From Methylocapsa acidiphila B2 (GTDB taxonomy: Bacteria > Pseudomonadota > Alphaproteobacteria > Rhizobiales > Beijerinckiaceae), in the NCBI RefSeq assembly GCF_000427445.1, contig NZ_KE386496.1:2968504-3032503 (forward strand): 64,000 bases of DNA, given 5' to 3'. Shown here piece after piece: positions 27,378 through 36,339 of this stretch. The number at the start of each line of letters is the position of its first letter. Position 1 is the stretch's first letter. The translations under genes and the position numbers were made by a program. The notes under the pieces are model-generated. The model was given only the letters and a program-made list of their open reading frames with translations, did not search any database and was not told the origin of the DNA.

Positions 27378-28014
27378 GGGCTCCCACTTTTTTCCTCGTC
27401 GGCGCCGGGCGCGGCGGACGTTTGTTGCGGTTTATGAAATCGACTTCGTTTGTCGAAGGCGGGCGCAGGCGGGACAAGCCTCGGGCTGTGAGACCGCCGC
27501 GGCCGATCGAGTTCGCCCACCGCCCTAAATGCGCATGCGAACTTCACAACCCGGCGACGATCCGAGCCATTTCATTCATCCAAAATGTTTAACGATCGAA
27601 TGACCCGCCTCTGGGTCGACGAGGCCGCTCCGCCGCGGCCTACATGGGCCATGGGCCTCGCAAGCGTCAAGTCTCAACGCTTGAGCCGAAGCGATTGCGC
27701 GGCGGCGCCGCTCGCGTCAAAAAGCGACGAAGCGGCAAGGCGTCGCCAGACGCGCGGATCTCGCCCTCGTGCGGCAGCCTCGCTCATGTTCGCCACATTG
27801 CGGTTGCGTTTCGCGGGCGGGCGTCGGCGCAGGGACGGCGTTTTTCGCCTCTTCTTTCGCCCGAAGAGATCCTGCTCGCGATTTCGGATTGATTTGATCC
27901 GAAATCATCGCGATCAAGAGCTTCATATTGAAGGGCCGAGGGTTATCCGGATCGTGATGTTGGATCGAGACGAAGAGTTGAAAAGCATCGCCGGCTTCGG
28001 CGCATGGGGGAGCG
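27378..28014. other. Intergenic region between pyrH and the response regulator
   Basis: About 640 bases between divergent starts. Open frames exist but are Arg/Ala-rich translations without family features. The region holds a palindrome at 27876-27913 and must contain the promoters of both genes. Confidence 0.45.
27876..27913. repeat. Palindromic element upstream of the response regulator
   Basis: ATTTCGGAT and ATCCGAAAT form a perfect 9-pair stem around a 7-base loop. Outer TCGCG/CGCGA arms extend it, with a three-base CAT bulge on the right. It lies about 100 bases before the response-regulator start and could be a repeat or an operator. Confidence 0.6.
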
Positions 28015-28650
28015 GTGACTGAAACGACCAGGATCTTATTGATCGAGGATCATCCGATCGTGCGCGACGGCTGCCTACGCATTTTCGCCAGGCGGCCGGA
28101 TCTCGAAGTCGTCGAGGCGGAGTCCGCCGAGGCCGGCCTCGCCGCCAATCGTCGCGTCGCGCCCCATGCGGTCGTCCTCGATCTGGAGCTGCCCGACGCC
28201 AGCGGCCTCGACGTCATCCAACCGCTGATCGCGGAGAATGCGGAGGCCCGGGTCGTCATCTTCAGCATGCACGGCGCCGCCGCCGTCGTCTCAAAAGCCC
28301 TCGCGAATGGGGCGCGCGGCTATGTGACCAAAAATGATCACCCGGACTCGATCCTGGAGGCTCTCGACGCGGTTTTGGCCGGAACGGTCTATCTCGGCCG
28401 TTCAGTGGCGCAAAACCTGGCCTTAGCCAATTTCGAGTCCAGGCCCGACCCTTTGCGAGAGTTGAGCGAGCGCGAAAGGCAGGTCGTCGCCCTGCTCGGC
28501 GACGGCAAGAGCCTGTCGGAAATCTCCACCACCTTGGCGATCGGATATAAGACCGCGGCGAATATCGTCTCGGGCCTGAAGCAGAAATTGCATATCTCGA
28601 CGAGTTCCGCCCTCATCAAGTTCGCGGTGGAGTTGAGGGGCAAGGCGTAA
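28015..28650 (+). CDS. NarL/FixJ-type response regulator
   Basis: This 211-residue protein combines a receiver domain (residues 6-120) and a LuxR-type HTH (about 145-205). The acidic pocket is Glu11-Asp12, the phospho-acceptor is Asp56 in VVLDLELPD, and Lys lies in GYVTKNDH. The HTH begins LSERERQVVALLGDGKS, but the following helices (ISTTLAIGYKTAANIVSGL) are typical. Start is a GTG preceded by GGGGAG. No partner kinase is adjacent. The gene lies 82 bases upstream of the metallopeptidase-like protein, so it could control that gene. Confidence 0.9.
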   Translation: MTETTRILLIEDHPIVRDGCLRIFARRPDLEVVEAESAEAGLAANRRVAPHAVVLDLELPDASGLDVIQPLIAENAEARVVIFSMHGAAAVVSKALANGARGYVTKNDHPDSILEALDAVLAGTVYLGRSVAQNLALANFESRPDPLRELSERERQVVALLGDGKSLSEISTTLAIGYKTAANIVSGLKQKLHISTSSALIKFAVELRGKA

Positions 28651-28732
28651 GTCCGCCGAATGGAGGGCGCACTTCGCCCGGCGCGCGGCGGGCCGTCTTG
28701 CCGCCGCGCATGAAACATCAGATGGACATGGG

Positions 28733-29860
28733 ATGACGAGCACCGAAAATTGCCTCGACGAGGTCCTGAAGAGCCTGGGCCTTGCGCGTTTCGAGCCGCC
28801 TCCGCCGAAGGCCGGCGGTTTTGCGCATGTCTTCCAGGTCCTGGACGAACGGGCGCGGGCGCGGCTCGTCGAACTCTCCGAGGCCTACGCCGATCCCGCC
28901 GCCGTTGAATTCGGCTTTGCCGAGCATCGCGAGTTCAACGCCTTCGCTCAACGCGGCGCGAAGGACGTAATCTGCCTCTATTCCGCCTCCGTCAGGGCCT
29001 TGTGGAGCTTCTTCAACGCGGTCATGACGATCCGAGAGATTTTTCCGTGGATCGACGACGTGGAGCGGCTCGGAGAGAGCGCGGCGCCTCCGGTCAAAGG
29101 GGAGTTGTTCTTCGTCCGGAACCAGGTCTCGGCGACCGGCGAATTCGAACCCGTTCGCTTGCGGCTGGCCCGCGCCATGTTCGACGTCGCGACGGATTTC
29201 GCCCTGATCCATGCGGTCGGCCATCTTCGGAACGGCCATGTCGCGTTTCTGCATCAGGAAGTCGGCCCCGGGCCGCATCAGGAAATGCATCCCGCCGGCG
29301 CGGCGGAACTCGGTTCGGTCGCGCTTCAGGCGCTCGAGTTCGACGCCGATTCCTTCGCCGCGCAGAAGGTCTTCGCGCGGGTCCATAGGGAAAATCCGTT
29401 CGCCGAGTTCGAGCCCGGCTTGCTGAAGGACCACAGGCTTCCGATCGATGGCGCTTTCACCGCGTCCTGGTATTTCGCCTGGTTCGCGATTTACGCCTAT
29501 TTCCGCCTTTTCGACGAAGCGCGCGCGGCGGCCGGCGTCGAATCCGGGCCGCAGCCTCCGGCGGCCCTTCGACAGGCCTGTCTTTTGTCCACGGTCGCGG
29601 CTGTCGGCGCCAGGCAAGGCTGGTCGAGCCTCTCGATGCCGAATTGGGAGGTCATTGCCACCAATGCCGGGCTCGAGGCCGAAGGGGCGATCTGCCGGCT
29701 GCGTCGCGCGCCCATGGACGCCAAGAGCTACATCGCCGCCTGGGATGGTCGCGCCTTCGATCAGATCGAGGCCTATATGCGGGCCTGGGAGTCGTTGGGA
29801 CCTCGGCTCGCGGCTTTCAGGAAGGGCGGCGCACCCGCTCAATCGGAGGCGCCGTCTTAA
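28733..29860 (+). CDS. Protein with a degenerate HExxH metallopeptidase layout
   Basis: I do not recognise this 375-residue soluble protein as a named family. Residues 160-169 read HAVGHLRNGH, and 202-206 read EFDAD within LEFDADSFAAQ. That spacing copies zincin-like proteins with HExxH followed by an ExDAD-type third-ligand helix, such as Lit/U49-like or M48-like peptidases. Here the catalytic Glu of HExxH is replaced by Ala161, so hydrolysis would not be expected in the usual way. Two hydrophobic stretches (around 90-105 and 265-277) look buried rather than membrane-spanning. It follows the response regulator gene on the same strand. Confidence 0.6.
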   Translation: MTSTENCLDEVLKSLGLARFEPPPPKAGGFAHVFQVLDERARARLVELSEAYADPAAVEFGFAEHREFNAFAQRGAKDVICLYSASVRALWSFFNAVMTIREIFPWIDDVERLGESAAPPVKGELFFVRNQVSATGEFEPVRLRLARAMFDVATDFALIHAVGHLRNGHVAFLHQEVGPGPHQEMHPAGAAELGSVALQALEFDADSFAAQKVFARVHRENPFAEFEPGLLKDHRLPIDGAFTASWYFAWFAIYAYFRLFDEARAAAGVESGPQPPAALRQACLLSTVAAVGARQGWSSLSMPNWEVIATNAGLEAEGAICRLRRAPMDAKSYIAAWDGRAFDQIEAYMRAWESLGPRLAAFRKGGAPAQSEAPS

Positions 29861-29912
29861 GGATGGGTGACGCGGCGCGGAGCGCTTGTGTCCGCTTTTT
29901 GTCATGCCACTC

Positions 29913-29947
29913 CGGACGATCGCGCGACGCCGTCGCGCGATCGTCCG
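29913..29947. repeat. Perfect 16-bp palindrome between convergent genes
   Basis: CGGACGATCGCGCGAC and its exact reverse complement surround the triloop GCC. It sits between the converging metallopeptidase-like and IalB genes, so it probably ends both transcripts or is a REP-type repeat. There is no T-run. Confidence 0.75.
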
Positions 29948-29969
29948 ATGGAGCAAAGATCCGGCCCTC

Positions 29970-30737
29970 TTACTTCGCCGGCGCGGGGGCTGCAGGCGCT
30001 GTGGCAGGAGCGGGCTGCGCGCCGGACTTGGCCGCCTCGAGCCGCTTGCGCTCGTCTTCGGCGCGCTTCTGCAATTCCTCTTGCAATTTCTTTTGCTGCT
30101 CCTCGAGCACTTTCGGATCGATGGCGGGACCGTCGAAGGCCTTGCCGAAACCGGTCAGCGGCACGCCGAACGTGACCAAATTATTGACCTGATTCTTCAC
30201 GGCCACATTCAGGGTCGAGCCCTTCTTGAACTCGGCGAGCGCCGGTCCCTTGATCCTGGCCTCGGCGAAACAGCCATTGGGGAAGCAGATTTCGAAATTG
30301 CCTTCGATCGTCTCGCCCTTGTCCACGGCGAATCGGAAACCAGGCCGCAACATCAAGCCGACAGGCAGGAGCAGACGGACGATGCGGGAATCATCGCCGG
30401 CGACGTCATAGACCGCGAGCGCCAGGACCGGCGGCTGATCGGCCTGCGCGCTGAAGTCGCGGGTCGTGTAGCAGATTTCCTTGCCCGAGCCTTGATCCTT
30501 GCCGCAGACTTTGGTCCAGTCGTTTTGGGTCGGCGACAAATCGACCTTGATCGGACCTTGCGGCGCCTGACCCTGACCTTGGGCCTGCGGCGGCGCGCTT
30601 TGCGCCGGCTGCGCTGGAGCAGGCTGGGCCGCCGGCGGGGTCGCGGGCTTCTTCGCCTGCGCGAACGCCTCCGCGCCCGTCAGCAGGAACACGCCGGCCA
30701 GGCCAGCCGCACCGAGGCGTTTCAACGAGAACGGCAT
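29970..30737 (-). CDS. Invasion-associated locus B (IalB) family periplasmic protein
   Basis: This 255-residue exported protein has a signal peptide (residues 1-27, cut near AEAFAQA), a Pro/Ala/Gln-rich linker, then an IalB domain from about residue 65. Typical IalB features are DWTKVCGKD, EICYTT, LMLRPGFRFAVD and EICFPNGCFAEA, with paired cysteines likely forming disulfides. A charged coiled coil (LEEQQKKLQEELQKRAEDERKR) and an Ala/Pro tail end the protein, an unusual extension beyond the domain. The start at 30737 has AGGAA upstream. IalB in Bartonella aids invasion, but the family is common in free-living Rhizobiales. Confidence 0.85.
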   Translation of the reverse strand: MPFSLKRLGAAGLAGVFLLTGAEAFAQAKKPATPPAAQPAPAQPAQSAPPQAQGQGQAPQGPIKVDLSPTQNDWTKVCGKDQGSGKEICYTTRDFSAQADQPPVLALAVYDVAGDDSRIVRLLLPVGLMLRPGFRFAVDKGETIEGNFEICFPNGCFAEARIKGPALAEFKKGSTLNVAVKNQVNNLVTFGVPLTGFGKAFDGPAIDPKVLEEQQKKLQEELQKRAEDERKRLEAAKSGAQPAPATAPAAPAPAK

Positions 30738-31127
30738 CAGATTTCCTTTCAAATGATCGGCCTTGCGGGAAATTCGACCGAGAAATTCATTCTAACGCAG
30801 AGCGCCAGCCGATCCGCGAAAGCCCTCTTGATCCTGCAGCTTTGGAAGCAGCCGGCGCGAGACAAAGCCGACATTATGGCTCGCCGTCAAGAAACGCCGA
30901 CCGGCGCGGCCTTCAAATGTTAAAAAATCGACTTTAGCGCTTGGGTTAAGCATATTGCACCTCGGTTGCAAGCCCGCAGGCGGCTTTGGCTTCGGCTTCG
31001 GCCAACTATTTTCGGGGCATGGATCGCGGGCCTCGGCGAGCTGGGGCGACAGAGGGTTCGCGGGCGTCGCGAATGCGGCGGCTTCGGGAGCCATGCTAAT
31101 CTCATGTCCTTGGTCTAAATTGCCGCG
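30738..31127. other. Divergent promoter region between ialB-like and SBP genes
   Basis: About 390 bases upstream of both genes. No gene is supported. An AT-rich patch near 30915-30960 is a likely promoter location. Confidence 0.45.
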
Positions 31128-32960
31128 ATGACGCATCAGATGTTTCGATTCCGTTCGACCGCCCTCGGCGCCTCATGCCTTCTCGTGCTTGCGCTCTTTC
31201 GCTGCGCGCCGGCTGCGGCGGAGCCTCCGGCGACGGCCATCGCCATGCACGGCGCGCCGGCGTTGCCGCCCGACTTCGCCTATTTGCCTTACGCCGAGCC
31301 GAAGGCTGCGAAAGGCGGACGCTTGGCGATCGGCTTCCAAGGCACGTTCGACAGCCTCAATCCTTTCAACCTGAAGGCGGGCTCGACGGCGCAAGGGCTC
31401 AACGGCAATGTTTTCGAGACCTTAATGACGCGCTCGCTCGACGAACCGTTCACGCTTTATGGATTGATCGCGCAAACGATCGAGACCGACGCCGAGCGGT
31501 CCTATGTCGTCTTCCGGCTCGATCCGCGCGCGCATTTCTCCGACGGAACGCCGATCACCTCCGCCGACGTCTTGTTCACCTTCGAGCTTCTCAAGTCGAG
31601 AGGGCGGCCGCAGCAGCGGGCGGCCTATTCGCTCGTCAAAGCGATCGAGGCGCAAGACCCGCTGACGATCCGCTACGACCTCACAGGCGTCGGCGATCGC
31701 GAGTTGCCCTTGACCCTTGCCTTGATGCCGGTGCTCCCGCGCCACAAGATCGATCCGGCGAAATTCGACGACGCGAGCCTCGAGATCCCGACCGGCTCCG
31801 GCCCCTATCGCATCGTCGACGTGAAGCCCGGCGAACATTTCCTGTTGCGGCGAGACCCGGATTATTGGGCGAAGGATCTACCCATCCGGCGCGGACTTTA
31901 TAATTTCGACGAGATCGACATCGAATATTTCCGCGACGCCAACGCCCTTTTCGAAGCCTTCCGCGCTGGGCTTCTCGAATTTCGCACGGAGACGAACCCC
32001 AATCGCTGGACGGCGTCCTATGACTTTCCCGCCATGCGCGACCATAGGGTCATGCGCGAGAGCCTGCCCATCGGCGGCCCCAAGGGCATGGAGGGGTTCG
32101 TCTTCAATTTGCGCCGCCCGCTTTTCACCGACGTGCGGATTCGCGAGGCGCTCGGGCTCGTGTTCGATTTCGAGTGGATCAACGCCAATCTTTATGACGG
32201 GCTCTACACGCGGACGAAGAGCTTTTTCGACGAGTCGGAGCTCGCCTCGACGGGCCGGCCCGCGAGCCCGGAGGAACGCCGGCTGCTCGCGCCTTTTCCC
32301 GGCGCCGTGCGTGAGGACATACTCGAAGGTCGTTGGCGCCCGGCGGCGACGGATGGATCGGGGCAGGACCGCGCGGAGCCCAAGCGCGCGCTCGAGCTTC
32401 TGCGGCAGGCAGGCTGCCGGCTCGAGAATGGAAAGCTCGTCAAGGACGGCGCGCCGCTCGCCTTCGAGATCATGGTCAAGGACCGCAACCAGGAGCGGCT
32501 GGCGCTCAATTACGCCGATTCCCTCGCTCGGATCGGAGTCGCGGTCAAAGTCCGGCTCGTCGATGAGGTGCAATATCAGAGGCGGCGGCAGAAATTCGAT
32601 TTCGACATGATGATCGGGACCTGGATCGCCTCGGCCTCGCCTGGCAATGAGCAGCGCTCGCGCTGGGGCTCGGCCAGCGCGGATCAGGAGGCCTCGTTCA
32701 ATCTCGCCGGAGTGAGGTCGCCCGCCGTCGACGCGATGATCAACGCGCTTCTGTCCGCAAAGACGCGCGAGGAGTTCGTCGCGGCGGCGCGCGCCTATGA
32801 TCGGCTGCTTCTCTCAGGCTTCTATATCGTGCCGCTATTCCATGCGCCGGATCTCTGGATCGCCGCCTCGACCAAGCTCGCGCGGCCTCAGGCGCTGCCG
32901 CGGGAAGGATCGCCGACGGGGGGCGCCACGCTCGACACATGGTGGAAGAAGGCGCCGTGA
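31128..32960 (+). CDS. YejA-type ABC transporter substrate-binding protein
   Basis: This 610-residue periplasmic binding protein belongs to SBP family 5, closest in style to YejA, which binds oligopeptides. A signal peptide covers about residues 1-31 (ending APAAAEP). Family motifs include FDSLNPFNLKAG, FRLDPRAHFSDGTPITSADVLFTFE and GSGPYRIVDVKPGEHF. The permease and ATPase genes expected beside it are absent; the next gene is a fatty-acid transporter whose start overlaps this stop. It must borrow a distant transporter or serve another role. Confidence 0.88.
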   Translation: MTHQMFRFRSTALGASCLLVLALFRCAPAAAEPPATAIAMHGAPALPPDFAYLPYAEPKAAKGGRLAIGFQGTFDSLNPFNLKAGSTAQGLNGNVFETLMTRSLDEPFTLYGLIAQTIETDAERSYVVFRLDPRAHFSDGTPITSADVLFTFELLKSRGRPQQRAAYSLVKAIEAQDPLTIRYDLTGVGDRELPLTLALMPVLPRHKIDPAKFDDASLEIPTGSGPYRIVDVKPGEHFLLRRDPDYWAKDLPIRRGLYNFDEIDIEYFRDANALFEAFRAGLLEFRTETNPNRWTASYDFPAMRDHRVMRESLPIGGPKGMEGFVFNLRRPLFTDVRIREALGLVFDFEWINANLYDGLYTRTKSFFDESELASTGRPASPEERRLLAPFPGAVREDILEGRWRPAATDGSGQDRAEPKRALELLRQAGCRLENGKLVKDGAPLAFEIMVKDRNQERLALNYADSLARIGVAVKVRLVDEVQYQRRRQKFDFDMMIGTWIASASPGNEQRSRWGSASADQEASFNLAGVRSPAVDAMINALLSAKTREEFVAAARAYDRLLLSGFYIVPLFHAPDLWIAASTKLARPQALPREGSPTGGATLDTWWKKAP

Positions 32961-34417
32961 CGCGGCGCTCGGCGGAGGCGCGCTTGGCTGACGATGCTTG
33001 TGACTCTGCGCGGGAGGAAAAACTCCTGGCGCGGATTGCGCTGCGTTTCGCCGCTTGGTCGGAGCGCTGGTTCCCTGACGCTTTTGCTTTCGCTGGCGTG
33101 GCCGTCGTCGTCGTCGCCATCGCCGCCATGTTGAACGGCGCGCCGCCGCTCGCCGTATCCAAAGCTTTCGGCGACGGATTCTGGAGCCTGACGACCTTCA
33201 CCTTGCAACAGGTCATGGTCGCAATCAGCGGCTTCATCATTGCGGTTTCGCCGCCCGTGGCGCGGCTGATCGAGAAGATCGCCCTGCTGCCGCGCAGCGG
33301 ACGCGGCGCGGTCGCCTTCATCGCCGCCCTCACCATGTTGGCCTCGCTGTTGAGCTGGGCGATCAGCCTGATCTTCAGCGGCTTGCTCGCCCGCGCCATC
33401 GCCCGGCGCTCCGAGCTTCGGATGGATTATCGCGCCGCCGGCGCCGCTTGCTATCTGGGCCTCGGCGGCACATGGGCCCTGGGGCTCAGCTCATCGGCGG
33501 CGCAATTGCAGGCGAATCCCGGCAGCATCCCGAAGCCGCTGCTTCAGATCACCGGGGTCATCCCCTTCACCGAGACGATCTTTCTCTGGCAATCCGGCGC
33601 GATCGTCCTCGCGCTCCTCCTCGTCTCCACCTTCGTCGCCTATTGGTCCGCGCCTTCCGAATCCCGCGCGACGACCGCCGAAGATCTCGGCGTCGACGTC
33701 AAGACGAAATTCGCGCAGCCCCGCCGGCGCGAGCGCCCCGGCGAGTTCATCGAGCACAGCCCGCTCCTCACCCTGGCGATCGCCATCCTCGGCGTCGGTT
33801 GGCTCGCCCAGGAGTTTTCCGGCCGCAATCCTTTCGTCACTCTGTCCAATCTCAACACGTATAATTTCGCGCTGTTGATGTTGGGCCTGTTGCTGCATTG
33901 GCGCCCGCGCGGCTTTCTCGACGCCGCGGCGAAAGCGGTCCCGACCACGGGCGGCATGTTGATTCAATATCCTTTCTACGGCGGGGTCGCCGCCATCATG
34001 ACGAGCGCGGTCGCGGCGGGCGGAGCTTCGCTCGCCGCGCTCCTGGCCGAATTTTTCACCCACATCAGCGACAAGGACAGTTTCGCGATCGTCATGGGAC
34101 TCTATTCCGCCGCGCTCGGTTTTTTCATCCCCTCGGGCGGCGGCAAATGGATTCTCGAGGCGCCCTATGTGATGCAGGCCGCGAATGATCTCAAGGTTCA
34201 TCTCGGCTGGGCGGTGCAAATCTATAATTGCGCCGAGGCGCTGCCCAATCTCATCAACCCGTTCTTCATGTTGCCATTGCTCGGCGTGCTCGGGCTCAAG
34301 GCGCGCGACATCGTCGGGTTCACGGCATTGCAACTCATGGCCCATGCGCCGATCGTGTTGTTTCTCTTGTGGCTCTTCGCCCATACGCTGACCTATGCGC
34401 CGCCGGTCATGCCCTGA
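32957..34417 (+). CDS. Short-chain fatty acid transporter (AtoE-like)
   Basis: This 486-residue polytopic membrane protein matches the AtoE/short-chain fatty acid transporter family, which takes up acetoacetate, butyrate and similar acids. About eleven hydrophobic segments are present. Landmarks are WFPDAFAFA at the first span, FTLQQVMVA, YFIPSGG-type sequence (GFFIPSGGGKWILEAP) near residue 395 and the terminal LPLLGVLGLKARDIVG. The GTG at 32957 overlaps the upstream stop (GTGA), implying coupling to the YejA-like gene; an ATG at 32939 is also in frame. Confidence 0.88.
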   Translation: MTRRSAEARLADDACDSAREEKLLARIALRFAAWSERWFPDAFAFAGVAVVVVAIAAMLNGAPPLAVSKAFGDGFWSLTTFTLQQVMVAISGFIIAVSPPVARLIEKIALLPRSGRGAVAFIAALTMLASLLSWAISLIFSGLLARAIARRSELRMDYRAAGAACYLGLGGTWALGLSSSAAQLQANPGSIPKPLLQITGVIPFTETIFLWQSGAIVLALLLVSTFVAYWSAPSESRATTAEDLGVDVKTKFAQPRRRERPGEFIEHSPLLTLAIAILGVGWLAQEFSGRNPFVTLSNLNTYNFALLMLGLLLHWRPRGFLDAAAKAVPTTGGMLIQYPFYGGVAAIMTSAVAAGGASLAALLAEFFTHISDKDSFAIVMGLYSAALGFFIPSGGGKWILEAPYVMQAANDLKVHLGWAVQIYNCAEALPNLINPFFMLPLLGVLGLKARDIVGFTALQLMAHAPIVLFLLWLFAHTLTYAPPVMP

Positions 34418-34450
34418 ACGCTCGGCGCTTGAAGTCTGGAGATCGACCGG

Positions 34451-34713
34451 ATGACCGAGGTTCAAATCGCGGCGACCATCGCCTTACTTATCCTCGTCCT
34501 GCTGAGCCTGCGCACCGCCAATCAATATCAAAGGGCGGTGGTGTTTCGCCTCGGTAGATATGTTCGCACGGCGGGGCCGGGGCTCTATTTTCTGATTCCG
34601 CTGATCGAATGGGCGTGGACCATCGACATGCGCACCATGACCACCGCCGTCGAGCAACAGGAAGCGATCACCAAGGACAATGTGCCGGTCAAGATCAACG
34701 CGGTCATCTGGCG
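34451..34713 (+). pseudogene. Slipin/stomatin (SPFH) gene truncated by an IS6 remnant
   Basis: The first about 88 residues are a good slipin N-terminus: a membrane segment, then QRAVVFRLGRYVRTAGPGLYFLIP and a band-7 strand set ending VPVKINAVIW. At that point the sequence runs into the left end of an IS6-family element and the remaining two thirds of the gene is missing, even beyond the element. The frame reads on to a stop at 34756 inside the IS. Slipins normally scaffold membrane proteases; this copy should be dead. Confidence 0.8.
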
Positions 34714-35548
34714 GGCTCTGGTGCAAACGGCGCAAGCGAGGCATATTTGCCGCTAAGGGGCGGCACGAGGAAGGCTGATCAGCATGCTGAGCGTAGATGA
34801 TCTGTTCAAAGGCCGCCATTTCGACCGGGAGATCATCATCCTCTGCGTCCGCTGACATCTTCGGTTCAAGCTCAGCTTTCGCGACCTCGTCGAGATGATG
34901 GCCGAGCGGGGCGTTGTGGTCGCTCATACGACGATCATGCGCTGGATCCAACGCTATGTTCCAGAATTCGAAAAGCGGTGGAGCCGCTTCGCTCGCGAAG
35001 CCGGCGGATCCTGGCGCGTCCATGAGACCTACGTCAAGATCAAGGGTCGTTGGACCTATCTCTACCGCGCCGTCGACAAGGCTGGAAAGAGGTCGATTTC
35101 CTGCTCCGCGCCAAGCGAGATGTCGCCGCCGCCAAAGCGTTTTTCTGTCGCGCGTTCAAGACCCAAGGTCAGTTACCGCAGAAGATCACGCTCGATGGCG
35201 ATCAAGCTTCGCACCGAGCGGCGCGTGAATTCCTCGCGCAACACCAAGGCGGCTCGCGGACTAAAATTCGGTCGTGGAAATATTTGAATAACCTCATTGA
35301 ACAGGATCATAGATTGATCAAACTTCGCTTGGGCCCAATGCTTGGTTTGGAGCGGTTCTGAAACGCCTCGATCACCATCGCTGGCGTCGAACTCGTGCGC
35401 CGGATCAGAAAAAGTCAGTTCGAACTCGGAAGGCTTGGCGTCAAAGACAACCGGGCGCCCGAAATCTGGGATGCATTGCTCGCTGCATGACCTGTGGCGC
35501 AGGTCATGCTCTTTCGTTGCTCCGGCCTAGAAAATTTGCACCGCAATC
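34714..35548 (+). mobile_element. Decayed IS6-family insertion sequence
   Basis: The left end GGCTCTGGTGCAAA (34714-34727) is a typical IS6-family terminal repeat. The right end retains only TTTGCACC (35535-35542) of its complement and then diverges, so the right border is approximate. Inside is a transposase gene with four lesions. The slipin sequence does not resume to the right, so insertion was followed by deletion. Confidence 0.75.
34784..35490 (+). pseudogene. IS6-family transposase pseudogene
   Basis: Joined across frames, the sequence is an almost full-length IS6 transposase: LFKGRHFDREIIILCVR, then RDLVEMMAERGV, RWTYLYRAVDKAG, ITLDGDQASH and NNLIEQDHR. Lesions are an in-frame TGA at 34853-34855, a Tyr-to-His change after it, a one-base frameshift near 35090, and another TGA at 35359-35361. 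Both stops sit where Trp is conserved. In addition the first catalytic Asp of the DDE triad is His (VHETYVKIKG, codon 35021-35023). It cannot be functional. Confidence 0.85.
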
Positions 35549-35569
35549 GTCTTCCGCGTGAAACGCCGA

Positions 35570-36049
35570 TTAGTCGAGGAGCTTGTTCGGCCGAAATGGG
35601 AAGGCGGCCATTCGGGCGATCGACCAACGACCGTCCGGCTGGCGGCGGAAGATGTCTATGCCGCCTTCGGAGGTCGTATCCTTTTCAAAGCCTTTTTGAA
35701 CGGTGAGCGCCCACATGATGCGAACGACGGCGATGTTTCCGGAGACTATAATTTCTCGGATATCCGGGTAGTCGTAGTGAAGGCGTAGATCTCGTCTAGC
35801 TAGCAGCCGGCTGAGATTGCCGCAGAGAGTCTCTCGATCGGCTTCCGAAGCGAGCGGGATTGTCGCGATCAGGTCTGGCGCGAAGATATCGCAAAGTCCG
35901 GCTTCGTCACGCGCATTGAACGCATCCGAAAAGCCGCGTAGCCGCCCGGTGATCGCAGCCTTGTCTGCCGCATCGTCGGCGAATGCGGGCGATGCGATCG
36001 TCACGATGGCAAGGAGGCAGAGGCAGGTCATTAAACCGCCATTTGTCAT
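35570..36049 (-). CDS. Exported DUF4440/SnoaL-like protein
   Basis: This 159-residue protein has a signal peptide (about residues 1-24, ending SPAFADD) and a domain of the NTF2/SnoaL-like, DUF4440 type: helix AAITGRLRGFSDAFNARDEAGLCDIFAPDL, then strands IREIIVSGNIAVVRIMWAL and the late DGRWSIARMAAFP. Such cone-shaped domains bind small molecules or act as isomerases; no catalytic residues can be assigned. Start at 36049 has GGGGGG nearby. It is one of the few intact genes in a stretch of decayed ones. Confidence 0.72.
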   Translation of the reverse strand: MTNGGLMTCLCLLAIVTIASPAFADDAADKAAITGRLRGFSDAFNARDEAGLCDIFAPDLIATIPLASEADRETLCGNLSRLLARRDLRLHYDYPDIREIIVSGNIAVVRIMWALTVQKGFEKDTTSEGGIDIFRRQPDGRWSIARMAAFPFRPNKLLD

Positions 36050-36339
36050 ATGGTCCCCCCTCAGACGATCATCCCGACCACTCGTCAACACAGAAGCCGG
36101 CGACGCGCAAATCCCATGCCTCACGACAGCGGATAGGCTCCCTCCCGACCCGCGGCTTCATTCCCCGGGGTTTGCGAACGTCGGTTCCGTCTCAACGCTA
36201 CAGCAGGTATCCATGAAGGCCGGCATCCGAAAGCCTTCGCACGAGTCGACGTTGCGCCTTATGTGAAAGCAAAACCACCGCGCGCCAAGCGTAAACTCGG
36301 AGTCGCCGTATTCCTCGATGCAGGAAGCCGTCTAATTCT

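Noticed and set aside
27585-28022. A 145-codon frame before the response regulator.
   Set aside because: It is Arg/Ala-rich, has no ribosome site and contains the palindromic element; it also overlaps the next start.
30792-31136. A 114-codon minus-strand frame between the IalB and YejA-like genes.
   Set aside because: Lies in a divergent promoter region, Pro/Arg-rich, no ribosome site.
34853-35361. Possible TGA-as-Trp recoding, because two conserved Trp codons in the IS6 transposase are TGA.
   Set aside because: Other genes in the window end with TGA normally and use TGG for Trp; the element also has a frameshift and a mutated active site.
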